DNA of 64,000 bases from the NCBI RefSeq assembly GCF_900129405.1, contig NZ_FQVQ01000001.1:248001-312000 (forward strand). The letters run 5' to 3'. Of the stretch, positions 54,318 through 62,479 are shown piece by piece. Positions within the stretch are counted from its first letter, which is position 1. Every line of letters starts with the position of its first letter. The notes beneath the pieces are model-generated. The model made no database searches, had not been told where the DNA came from, and worked only from the letters and a program-made list of their open reading frames with translations. Origin of the DNA: Flavobacterium fontis (GTDB lineage: Bacteria > Bacteroidota > Bacteroidia > Flavobacteriales > Flavobacteriaceae). The translations under genes and the position numbers were made by a program.

Positions 54318-54402
54318 ATCCGCGGTAGGGATAGAAGCAAAGTGCCCTGCCTGACGCTAGGAAGGCCGGCACTGCGGATAGCCCGGGCCGGAGGCACCGC
54401 CC
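54318..54402 (+). ncRNA. Candidate structured RNA (Flavo-1-like) between bioF and bioD
   Basis: This G+C-rich stretch differs sharply from its surroundings. It contains an inner stem AGTGCC (54341-54346)/GGCACT (54368-54373), flanked by GGGATAGAAGC on the 5' side and GCGGATAGCCC on the 3' side, whose GGG and CCC ends can pair. The GATAGAAG...GCGGATAGC layout resembles the Flavo-1 RNA motif of flavobacteria as I remember it. This is unverified. It may alternatively be an intergenic repeat. It lies in the middle of the biotin operon, where it could act as an attenuator or processing site. Confidence 0.5.
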
Positions 54403-54476
54403 AAATTAATAAGCTTTCGTTAAAAATTGATGGTATTTTCCAATCACTTCCCGAACTTTGCCAAAAAATTGAAGGC

Positions 54477-55097
54477 ATGAAATTATTTATCACAGGGATT
54501 GGAACCGATGTGGGGAAAACTGTAGTCGCAGCGATCGTTACAGAAGCGTTGGAAGCCGATTATTGGAAACCCGTTCAGGCGGGAGATTTGGAAGATAGCG
54601 ATACGCATAAAGTTCGTCGTCGCGTTTCCAATACCAAAACGCAATTTCACCCCAATGCCTATGCGTTACATACGCCGGCGAGTCCGCACCTAGCCGCAGC
54701 AATCGATGAGATTTCTATAGATATCACCCAAATTCAAGAGCCCACAACCGAAAATCATTTGGTGATTGAAGGGGCAGGCGGTGTATTTGTGCCGTTAAAT
54801 GCAACGGATTGTGTCATCGATTTGATTCGCCCCGACTATAAAGTGATTGTAGTCTCGCGGCATTATTTGGGCAGTATCAATCATACTTTGTTGACGATTG
54901 AAGCTTTGCAAACGCGAAAAATAAACATTGCAGGGATTATTTTTTCGGGGGACGAACATGAACCGACCGAATCGATTATTTTACAAAAAACAGGCGTTCC
55001 TTTTTTAGGTCGCATCAATAACGAGCCTTATTTTGACGAAAATGTAGTGCGCGATTATGCCGAGCAATTGCGTGAAACCTTGTTGAAATTGGGGTAA
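54477..55097 (+). CDS. bioD: Dethiobiotin synthetase BioD (206 aa)
   Basis: Closes the ureido ring of biotin with CO2 and ATP. The P-loop reads GTDVGKT (residues 9-15) right after the start MKLFITGIG. Other marks are YWKPVQAGD, the PASPHLAA motif, VIEGAGGVFVPL and a conserved SINHTLLTIEAL. The frame is open further upstream through the candidate RNA, but only the ATG at 54477 gives the family N-terminus. bioA follows after 62 bases. Confidence 0.95.
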   Translation: MKLFITGIGTDVGKTVVAAIVTEALEADYWKPVQAGDLEDSDTHKVRRRVSNTKTQFHPNAYALHTPASPHLAAAIDEISIDITQIQEPTTENHLVIEGAGGVFVPLNATDCVIDLIRPDYKVIVVSRHYLGSINHTLLTIEALQTRKINIAGIIFSGDEHEPTESIILQKTGVPFLGRINNEPYFDENVVRDYAEQLRETLLKLG

Positions 55098-55159
55098 GAA
55101 GAAACAAGAAGAAAGAAGCAAGAAAAAAGAGTTGTCTTGTTTTCTTTACATTAAAAAAT

Positions 55160-56431
55160 ATGAATTTATCTGAAAAAGACCAGCTGTACAACTGGCATCC
55201 GTATACGCAACACCAAACGGTTGGTTTGTTGCCCGCGATTGTCAAAGGGCAAGGCGCGGTGTTGTGGGATGAAAATGGCAACGAATATTTGGATGCAATT
55301 GCATCGTGGTGGGTGAATCCCTATGGGCATTCCAATCCTGTGATGGCGGAAGCGATTTACAAGCAATTGACCACGCTCGAACATGTATTGTTTGGGGGTT
55401 TTACGAATAAACCTGCGGTGGAATTGGCCGAAAAATTACTTTCATTGTTGCCTTCCAACCAAAAGAAATTATTCTTTTCCGACAACGGTTCGACCGCGGT
55501 TGAAGTCGCCCTCAAAGCGGCTATGCAGTTTTTTTACAATAAAAAGGAAGTTAGACGCCGCATTCTTGCCTTTGACGATGCTTTTCACGGCGATACTTTT
55601 GGAGCGATGGCTTCGAGCGGCATTACCTTTTTTACGGAAGCGTTTCAGGGTTCGTTGGTCGATGTGTACCGCATTCCGGTGCCTGTACAAGGACAAGAAG
55701 CGCATGCGTTGCAGGTGTTGGAAGAGCAATTACAAACGGGCGAATTTGCCGCTTTCATCTTCGAACCCTTATGCCAAGGCGCTGCGGGAATGGTGATGTA
55801 TAGTGCTGAAGTTTTGGATAAAATGATACTGTTATGTCGCAAATACGGCGTGTTTACCATTGCCGATGAAGTGATGACGGGTTTTGGAAAAACGGGAAAG
55901 AACTTTGCTTGCGACTATTTAACGGAACAACCCGATATGTTGTGCTTATCCAAAGCGTTGACGGGCGGCACGATTCCGATGGCGATTACGTCGTTTACGC
56001 AAGAAATCTTTGACGGATTTTTGGACACGGATGTCAATAAAGCCTTATTTCACGGACATACGTTTACGGCGAATCCGACGGGTTGTGCAGCGGCGTTGGC
56101 CAGTATTGCATTGTTGGAATCAGAGGAAATGCAAGCGAATATTCAACGGATTCACAAGCATCATTTGGCTTTCGCCGAAAAAATGAACGCGCATCCTCGG
56201 GTAAAAACGACGCGGGTTTTGGGGGTCATTTTTGCGTTGGAGATTGCGCGTGAAGGGGTAGAAAGTTATTATGGAAACTTCCGAAATCGCTTGTATCAAT
56301 TTTTTATTCAAAACGGAGTAATTTTACGGCCGGTAGGGAATATCGTCTATATTTTGCCGCCGTATATCATGACCGATGCACAATTGGAAAAAGTGTATGA
56401 AGTAGTGGAAGCGGCTGTAGAAATCGACTAA
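55160..56431 (+). CDS. bioA: Adenosylmethionine-8-amino-7-oxononanoate aminotransferase BioA (423 aa)
   Basis: A class III PLP aminotransferase that makes 7,8-diaminononanoate with S-adenosylmethionine as donor. Marks are WHPYTQH near the start, SWWVNPYGHSNP, DNGSTAVEVALKAA, IADEVMTGFGKTGKNFA and the PLP lysine K265 in LSKALTGGTIPMA. Length is normal. It is followed 23 bases later by a ketoacyl synthase gene in the same direction. The bases before it include a purine-rich run and a partly matching CTTGTTTTCTTT, giving a weak hairpin. Confidence 0.95.
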   Translation: MNLSEKDQLYNWHPYTQHQTVGLLPAIVKGQGAVLWDENGNEYLDAIASWWVNPYGHSNPVMAEAIYKQLTTLEHVLFGGFTNKPAVELAEKLLSLLPSNQKKLFFSDNGSTAVEVALKAAMQFFYNKKEVRRRILAFDDAFHGDTFGAMASSGITFFTEAFQGSLVDVYRIPVPVQGQEAHALQVLEEQLQTGEFAAFIFEPLCQGAAGMVMYSAEVLDKMILLCRKYGVFTIADEVMTGFGKTGKNFACDYLTEQPDMLCLSKALTGGTIPMAITSFTQEIFDGFLDTDVNKALFHGHTFTANPTGCAAALASIALLESEEMQANIQRIHKHHLAFAEKMNAHPRVKTTRVLGVIFALEIAREGVESYYGNFRNRLYQFFIQNGVILRPVGNIVYILPPYIMTDAQLEKVYEVVEAAVEID

Positions 56432-56454
56432 CTTTACAGCCTTAAATTTTTCCT

Positions 56455-57606
56455 TTGAAACATCGTATTTCCATTACTGCTTTAGCAACCGTTTCGCCTT
56501 TGGGTTCGGACACCCATTCTATTCGTGAGGCCTATACTTCTAAAGCCACCGCGATTCAAAAAAAGCGTTTTGGAGCGCATGAGTATTGGGTGGCTCCTTT
56601 AATGGAAACCGACCAAGCACGTTTAGCGGCCATACGACTTTCGGAGGTGAAGTACAAAAATTTGGATCCTTCCGTAATTATGGCATTGGACGTGAGTCGA
56701 CGTGCTGTAGCACAAGCCGGTTGGCAAGCGGGCGATGCCATTGGTATCAATATCGGTTCGTCGCGCGGGGCTACGCAGTTGTTCGAACAGTTTCATTACG
56801 AGTTTATAACGACAGGCAAAACGGCAACTTTAAGTTCGCCCACCACCACTTTGGGCAATTTGTCGAGTTGGGTCGCTCACGATTTAAAGTCGGCCGGACC
56901 CGAAATATCCCATTCTATCACGTGTTCGACTGCCTTGCATGCCATTTTAAATGCCGTGGCTTGGTTGGAAGCGGGAATGGCCGATCGATTTATTGCGGGT
57001 GGGAGTGAAGCACCATTAACGGCTTTTACTTTGGCTCAAATGCAAGCCTTAAAAATTTATTCGCGAGAAACCGAAGGCTATCCGTGCAAGGCCATGGATT
57101 TGGATAAACTACGCAATACGATGGTGTTGGGGGAGGGGGCAGGTGTAGTGGCTTTGGAGCGCAATGCCGAAAATGCGTTGGCCTATATCACAGGTTTGGG
57201 TTGGGCTACGGATGAATTGGAGCATAACATTTCTATCTCGGATGAGGCAGTTTGTTTTCAAAAATCGATGACAATGGCAATGGGGGATTTGCCTCTCTCT
57301 GAAATCGATGCCATTGTAATGCATGCACCAGGAACCATAAAAGGGGATTTATCGGAATACAAAGCGATTCAAAAAGTATTTGGGGATAATTTGCCGTTAC
57401 TGACTACCAACAAATGGAAAATGGGGCATACTTTCGGTGCTTCGGGTATTTTCAGTTTGGAATTGGCGCTGTTGATGCTTCAAGAGCAAACATTTTTGGG
57501 CACCCCTTTTGATAGCCATTTTACTCTTAACAAACCTATGCGTCATGTTTTAATCAATGCCGTAGGATTTGGCGGGAATGCCGTGACGATTCGTATTTCA
57601 AAATAA
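56455..57606 (+). CDS. Beta-ketoacyl-ACP synthase of the biotin cluster (383 aa)
   Basis: A thiolase-fold condensing enzyme. The catalytic triad is complete: C157 in ITCSTALHA, H290 in MHAPGT and H325 in KMGHTFGASG. It starts at a TTG codon (MKHRISITALATVSPLG). It is somewhat shorter than FabF (about 410). The position directly after bioA suggests a part in making the pimeloyl chain for BioF, but a role in other lipid synthesis cannot be excluded. No bioC or bioH is visible in the window. A terminator follows. Confidence 0.88.
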   Translation: MKHRISITALATVSPLGSDTHSIREAYTSKATAIQKKRFGAHEYWVAPLMETDQARLAAIRLSEVKYKNLDPSVIMALDVSRRAVAQAGWQAGDAIGINIGSSRGATQLFEQFHYEFITTGKTATLSSPTTTLGNLSSWVAHDLKSAGPEISHSITCSTALHAILNAVAWLEAGMADRFIAGGSEAPLTAFTLAQMQALKIYSRETEGYPCKAMDLDKLRNTMVLGEGAGVVALERNAENALAYITGLGWATDELEHNISISDEAVCFQKSMTMAMGDLPLSEIDAIVMHAPGTIKGDLSEYKAIQKVFGDNLPLLTTNKWKMGHTFGASGIFSLELALLMLQEQTFLGTPFDSHFTLNKPMRHVLINAVGFGGNAVTIRISK

Positions 57607-57639
57607 AAAAAACCGCCTAACGAGAGACGGTTCTTTTTT
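57604..57639. terminator. Bidirectional terminator between biotin cluster and adhesin
   Basis: Eight-bp stem AACCGCCT/AGACGGTT (one non-standard G-T type pair) with a six-base loop, an A-run before and a T-run after. It serves the ketoacyl synthase gene and the convergent adhesin gene. Confidence 0.8.
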
Positions 57640-57663
57640 GTTAACAAAAAGCCCAATTTTTAA

Positions 57664-60600
57664 TTAACGTATTATTTTTTCTGTGACAACACTTTCGTCT
57701 GATAATGTGATGCGAACAATGTAAATCTGATTCGATAAGGGAAGAAATTCCGACTGGAATGTAGTACTGTTACTTCCTTTTTGGCTGAACACTTTTTTTC
57801 CTAACAAATCAAACATTTCCACGTTTGCGATGGATTCTCGTGTACTTGAAATATGTAACTTCCCTTCTTTTATGAAGGCTATGACCGTATTGTCTGGAGA
57901 GAATGTACCCGTTTGTAATGCATTTCCATTGGTAAAGCGCAATTCAAAGCGGTTGTTTGTGGTTCCCGCTTGGGCGATGGTAAAAGTAAAGGCGCCCGCT
58001 TTTAGATCATGATAGGTTTGAGTGGTTGTGTCGTACAAGTATACATTTTGATTTTGAAACAAACCATCGAAATTGCTCAAACGAATTTGAAATGTTCCTG
58101 TGAGGGTCGATTGGAATCCAAGGGGTACGCGATCATTTTCTTGAAAAGGGAGTGCTCGTCCTTGTATAGCCAACTCTGTAGCATTCAACAAGGAGTAAAA
58201 TGATACTACATTCCCTGCAGGAAGCGTTCTTCCATCATATTTGGAGTCCATACCTTGGGTTGCTCCCGTGATGTACCCAACCAATAGCTCGCTGTAAGCT
58301 CCTTGCGCATTGCTTAAGGTTAACCATACGCGGTGTTTATCCAAAACGGTACTTTGGGTCGTTACTCCTGAGGTTCTAAAAAACTGATTGTTTTCACCTA
58401 CAATACGCATGCTGTTGTTAAAGCGCGCAGTATAGGTTCCCGCTGTTAGGGCATCGTTAGCTTCGATAAAAAATCCTTGTCCAGAAGCAATTCTACCATT
58501 GGGAGTTGTGCCGCCCGTAATTGCTGGATCGGCTGTTTGAACACCGCCAGTTAAGTTGTATTTGGCATAGTCATCACTGGTATACACATAAATATTTGTG
58601 CCACTCACATTGGCAATTGCGGTGTTGTGTGTCCAGAGGTATATTGTTCCATTTACAATCGGATCGTTGGCAGGATCCATCAAAAAGGCATCAATGTCTA
58701 TTGCCGAGGGGTATGGATTTCCAATTAAATTAAACGTTGTACCTGCTCCTTTTACGATGGTCGTGGGTACAATTCCATTGGTTGGTGTTCCGTTGAGGGA
58801 TACCCCAAAAATTTGAGGCGTATTGAAATTGAGCGTATTGGGTGCTCGGAAAATATACCCTCTTCCCGCCGTCATGACCGTATTTACGTTTTCAAAATTC
58901 CAATTATTAATGTTTGGATTAAAGGAATAAAACATGGATTGGGGTGCCAATTGACCTAAAGTTTGGTTTTGAATTGGACTCGAAAAGTAGGTGTAATCAA
59001 ATTGTTTTAGCGGCGTGGTGTTTCGTTTGAAGGTAATCGAGCCTGAATTGATAGCGGCATCGTTAACTTGTACCAAGCTACCATTGTTTTCTACGATAAG
59101 TCCCCCCGAGGCACTAACTTCAATCTCTTGTTGTGTTCGAAGAGTTCGTCCTGCGGGAATGGTCAATGTGGCATTGGCGGCTATTTGACAGGAACAAGCT
59201 TCCAAATCGGAAGTCAACGTATAGTTTGAGGCAATGAGTACCGGTGTTTTATCCGTTGGGGTTCCACTCCATGTGCCATTGTAGACAACAGTATCGGGAA
59301 CAATTATGACAAGTGGAGCGGTATTCACAACCAAGCAATTTCCGTTTTGAACCACAGCACGGAAGTATCGTGTGGTGGCGAAGGTGCCAATTTGAGCTGT
59401 CGATAAACTTGTATTTGTAACCGCAATATCGGTAACGCCCGAGGTAAAGGCAGCATCGGCGGCATATTGCCATTTGACTACCGAACCTGTATTTCCGGTT
59501 AATGTAATTTCTGAAACAGCAGCGTTTTTACAAATCGTTGTTGTGGGAGACGAAAGATTTCCCGCTACCGTAGTGGCGTTGACCGTAACGGTAGTTGTAA
59601 CCGCTGCAGTCGTTACCCAACAAATGCTGTCGACTCTTCGTACCCAATAGGTGGTAGTGGTTGTTGGGGTTACCGTAAGCGAGGCGGTTGTTGCACCCGC
59701 GATGATATTTGCACCTACGGTAGATCCTGTTCCCCATTGAAATGATCCCGTAGTTCCCATCGTTCCCCCAGAGGCGGTAAGCGTAGTGGACGTTCCCTCA
59801 CAAAGAACAGTAGTTCCTGTGATGGCTGTTGGAGCTGTTGATTGAATATTTGTATTGGTAAAAGATACGCTGATGTTGGAAAGCCCCCCGTTTTCGCGGT
59901 TACGAATCTCAACGGAGGAACTTGAGTCTAAGTAGAACGTACCAACGACCACATTGAAGTTTCCATTACCGCTCCAAGAATTGGCCGACCAAACCAGTAT
60001 GTTGTTGATGTATAATTGTGCAACATCATCCCAGTTTTGCATGGCCACCGTATAGTTGCCACAAGGGAAACCACGACGTTTTGCTACATAGGTGTGGTTG
60101 TCAGCAGGAACAGGACAGCCGTTCCAGCCCGCGGCGTTTGAGGGTGAGGTGTTGTTTGCCCAGCTGTTGGTACCGGTTTGGGTGTCAAAATTTAAAGTAT
60201 TGGTCGTGTAAAAGCCGAGGTAGGTGGTAGACCCTAAAGTAACATCGGCTCCGGAGTATCCATATACATTCCACGTATTTGATCCAAAAAGAGCTGGATT
60301 TCCGGGGGCTACTGCAGTAGGCAGTGTGAATGTAATTCCGGGGGTAAAGGCATTACACGAAGGATCAAAGCGACGAACCCAATAAGTTGTTGTAGTGTTG
60401 GGACTCACCGTTATACTCGCACCTGTTTGACCACTAATCACATTCGACCCGATGGTTGTCCCCGTTCCCCACTGAAACGTTGACCCCGAAAGGGCTGTAC
60501 CTCCCGATGCGGTTAAGGTTACACTATTCCCGGGACAAATAGCAGTTGCCGATGGGGTAATGGTTGTTGGGGCTGTCGAACTTGGATTGACATTTACGGT

Positions 60601-61668
60601 TGTTGTGATATGGCCCGAGTTGTTTGCTGGACAAGGTGCTGGATCAACACGACGAACCCAATAGCCCGTTTGTGAAGTTGGACTAACGGTAATTGAGCTT
60701 CCTGTGGCGCCTGCAATAATATTAACCCCCGCGTTGTATCCTGTTCCCCATTCATATACTGCTCCTGTTCCATGCGTACCTCCAGAGACTGTAAGCGTAG
60801 TGCTTTGTCCCGCACAAATGGTGGTCGTGCCACTGATAGTAGTGGGTATGGTTGAAGGAGTGTTTACGGTAATAGTGGTACTCACGCCAGAGGTGACAAC
60901 TGCGCAAGGCGCTGGATCGATGCGACGAACCCAATAGGTAGTAGTCGCTGTTGGATTTACATAAAGTGAATTTCCAGTAGTGGTAGTAATGATGTTAGTT
61001 CCTACAGCGCCAGTTCCCCATTGAAAAACGGCTCCAGTGCCATGCGTTCCGCCTTGAGCAACCAAAGTTGTTCCGCCTGCATTTTGACAAAGAGCCGTGG
61101 GAGCGTTAATAGCCGTGGGCGATGTTGAGCTTGCACAGGCATTAAACGAATAACTTACTCGTGATAGTCCAAATTTTTCATAATATTCTAAGACTACATT
61201 GACGGGGCCATCCAAATAAACAACGGCACTTGTAGTTGTTCCATACGAGCGGTCACTCCAGTTATTGATAATAAATGTTGCGCCCCCATCCAAACTCAAA
61301 CGATATCCATCGTCGCCTCCAACGGTGAAGGTGTAGTTGCCCGGAGCAAAAGTCCGTCGCATGCGCATGCGAATGGCAAAGGTATCGCTGTAAGTTCCGC
61401 AAATATTGGGTCCAGCAATTGAACCGCCAGCCAAATCGTTATTGAACGTCTCGGGTAAGGTAAAAAAACCACGATACGTAGCAAACGGGTTTGCCGGAGG
61501 ATTTCCCGTATCTGTATACGAGTACACATAGGCTCTCCACGTACCAGAACCATAGATGGCAGGATTTCCGGGAGGCGTTGGACATTGTGCAATAAGCGTT
61601 AGGTTAAAAAAAAGAGTGAGCAATAGCGACCAAAGCGGTAAGTCTACAGATGATCTTTTTGTTTTCAT
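57664..61668 (-). CDS. Large T9SS adhesin with PA14-like and Ig-like modules (1334 aa)
   Basis: The ATG at 61668 begins a signal peptide ending LIAQ. The frame is open 34 codons further upstream, but those residues do not look like a signal. Order of modules: PA14-like domain (about 30-180), three Ig-like repeats of about 95 residues (each with GGT, WGTG, SxTVxP and YWVRRxDP), a second PA14-like domain (about 455-610), a fourth Ig-like repeat, a long region with TYFSSPIQNQTLGQ, and a T9SS type A sorting domain (about 1255-1334, ending VTEKIIR). It is probably a secreted or surface carbohydrate-binding protein. Confidence 0.9.
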   Translation of the reverse strand: MKTKRSSVDLPLWSLLLTLFFNLTLIAQCPTPPGNPAIYGSGTWRAYVYSYTDTGNPPANPFATYRGFFTLPETFNNDLAGGSIAGPNICGTYSDTFAIRMRMRRTFAPGNYTFTVGGDDGYRLSLDGGATFIINNWSDRSYGTTTSAVVYLDGPVNVVLEYYEKFGLSRVSYSFNACASSTSPTAINAPTALCQNAGGTTLVAQGGTHGTGAVFQWGTGAVGTNIITTTTGNSLYVNPTATTTYWVRRIDPAPCAVVTSGVSTTITVNTPSTIPTTISGTTTICAGQSTTLTVSGGTHGTGAVYEWGTGYNAGVNIIAGATGSSITVSPTSQTGYWVRRVDPAPCPANNSGHITTTVNVNPSSTAPTTITPSATAICPGNSVTLTASGGTALSGSTFQWGTGTTIGSNVISGQTGASITVSPNTTTTYWVRRFDPSCNAFTPGITFTLPTAVAPGNPALFGSNTWNVYGYSGADVTLGSTTYLGFYTTNTLNFDTQTGTNSWANNTSPSNAAGWNGCPVPADNHTYVAKRRGFPCGNYTVAMQNWDDVAQLYINNILVWSANSWSGNGNFNVVVGTFYLDSSSSVEIRNRENGGLSNISVSFTNTNIQSTAPTAITGTTVLCEGTSTTLTASGGTMGTTGSFQWGTGSTVGANIIAGATTASLTVTPTTTTTYWVRRVDSICWVTTAAVTTTVTVNATTVAGNLSSPTTTICKNAAVSEITLTGNTGSVVKWQYAADAAFTSGVTDIAVTNTSLSTAQIGTFATTRYFRAVVQNGNCLVVNTAPLVIIVPDTVVYNGTWSGTPTDKTPVLIASNYTLTSDLEACSCQIAANATLTIPAGRTLRTQQEIEVSASGGLIVENNGSLVQVNDAAINSGSITFKRNTTPLKQFDYTYFSSPIQNQTLGQLAPQSMFYSFNPNINNWNFENVNTVMTAGRGYIFRAPNTLNFNTPQIFGVSLNGTPTNGIVPTTIVKGAGTTFNLIGNPYPSAIDIDAFLMDPANDPIVNGTIYLWTHNTAIANVSGTNIYVYTSDDYAKYNLTGGVQTADPAITGGTTPNGRIASGQGFFIEANDALTAGTYTARFNNSMRIVGENNQFFRTSGVTTQSTVLDKHRVWLTLSNAQGAYSELLVGYITGATQGMDSKYDGRTLPAGNVVSFYSLLNATELAIQGRALPFQENDRVPLGFQSTLTGTFQIRLSNFDGLFQNQNVYLYDTTTQTYHDLKAGAFTFTIAQAGTTNNRFELRFTNGNALQTGTFSPDNTVIAFIKEGKLHISSTRESIANVEMFDLLGKKVFSQKGSNSTTFQSEFLPLSNQIYIVRITLSDESVVTEKIIR

Positions 61669-61734
61669 GGGTAATTGAGGCATTTTTTTGATTTTGACGT
61701 ACTTTTTTAAAAGTCGACCAAAACTAGCTAAAAT

Positions 61735-61772
61735 ATCGATGAAATGCATAAAAAAATCGACGAAATGCACAA
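61735..61772. repeat. Seventeen-base direct repeat with 21-base period upstream of the adhesin
   Basis: ATCGATGAAATGCATAA (61735-61751) and ATCGACGAAATGCACAA (61756-61772) differ at two positions. They lie 67-104 bases upstream of the adhesin ATG, two helical turns apart, as expected for a tandem regulator site. Confidence 0.6.
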
Positions 61773-61902
61773 TTGCTCCAAAATAACGAAAACGTTTTCG
61801 CTTTCCTTAAACGAAATTAAATAATTGAAAATAAATGTTTTGAAGAGAAATCGTTAAGGCGTAGAAGTCAAGTAAATACTTACAAGTTAAGTTGTAAGAA
61901 AA

Positions 61903-62376
61903 TTAAACATTCTGCTCGTTAAGCCAATCAAGAATGCGGGAATGTTCCCATCCTTTCCGCAGTAAGTGATCGCAAAATTTTTTCTTTTTTTTCAGAAGGT
62001 TGGGTTCATGAATTTGTTCCCATTGTTGCGTAGCCAATTGTTCGAAAGTGGTTTCGTAGGCTTCGGTAGTAATTGTTTTAAGGGCTTTTTGTATGAGTAT
62101 TTCGCCGATTTGTCTTCCTTTTAATTCGTTTTTGAGACGCACTTTCCCCCATTTTTTTTGGTGAAATTTACTTTGTGCAAAAACCAAAGCAAAACGTTCT
62201 TCATTGAGAAAGTTTTTTTGAATGAGCGCAACGATAATCTCGTCCTTTTCCTGTGATGAAAGGCTAAATTCTTGCAGTTTTTGCCACACTTCTAGATGGC
62301 ACCGTTCTTGGTAGGCGCAGTAATATTCAAGTTTAGCCAATACTTCTTGAGCGGAAAGTCCTGATTTTGAGTGCAA
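61903..62376 (-). CDS. recX: Regulatory protein RecX (157 aa)
   Basis: Modulates RecA filaments. All-helical, with three repeats of the RecX three-helix unit: YYCAYQERCHLEVWQKL, IVALIQKNFLNEERFALVFAQSKFHQKKWGKVRLKNEL and FCDHLLRKGWEHSRILDWLNE. Length is normal. recA is not in the window. The adhesin gene downstream on the same strand is 234 bases away, so recX is probably a single-gene unit. Confidence 0.93.
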   Translation of the reverse strand: MHSKSGLSAQEVLAKLEYYCAYQERCHLEVWQKLQEFSLSSQEKDEIIVALIQKNFLNEERFALVFAQSKFHQKKWGKVRLKNELKGRQIGEILIQKALKTITTEAYETTFEQLATQQWEQIHEPNLLKKKKKFCDHLLRKGWEHSRILDWLNEQNV

Positions 62377-62427
62377 AACTACGTAAAATTACAATGGATT
62401 TGTTAATAATTTAGTAATACAAAGCTA

Positions 62428-62457
62428 TTGAAATCCTGTGAATTAGCTGTAATTTTG
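62428..62457 (+). promoter_or_regulatory. Bacteroidetes-type promoter of the last gene
   Basis: TTG at 62428-62430, a 19-base spacer and TAATTTTG at 62450-62457 match the -33/-7 consensus. The start codon follows 22 bases after the -7 box, so the untranslated leader is very short. Confidence 0.78.
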
Positions 62458-62479
62458 TACGCTGGAAAAAGATGAAAAA

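Noticed and set aside
54234-54476. Upstream extension of BioD
   Set aside because: It overlaps bioF and the structured RNA candidate. The P-loop must stand near the N-terminus.
59600-61150. Repeated DNA resembling a repeat array
   Set aside because: The repeats are in frame, about 290 bases long and encode Ig-like modules. They lack the short repeat-spacer pattern of CRISPR.
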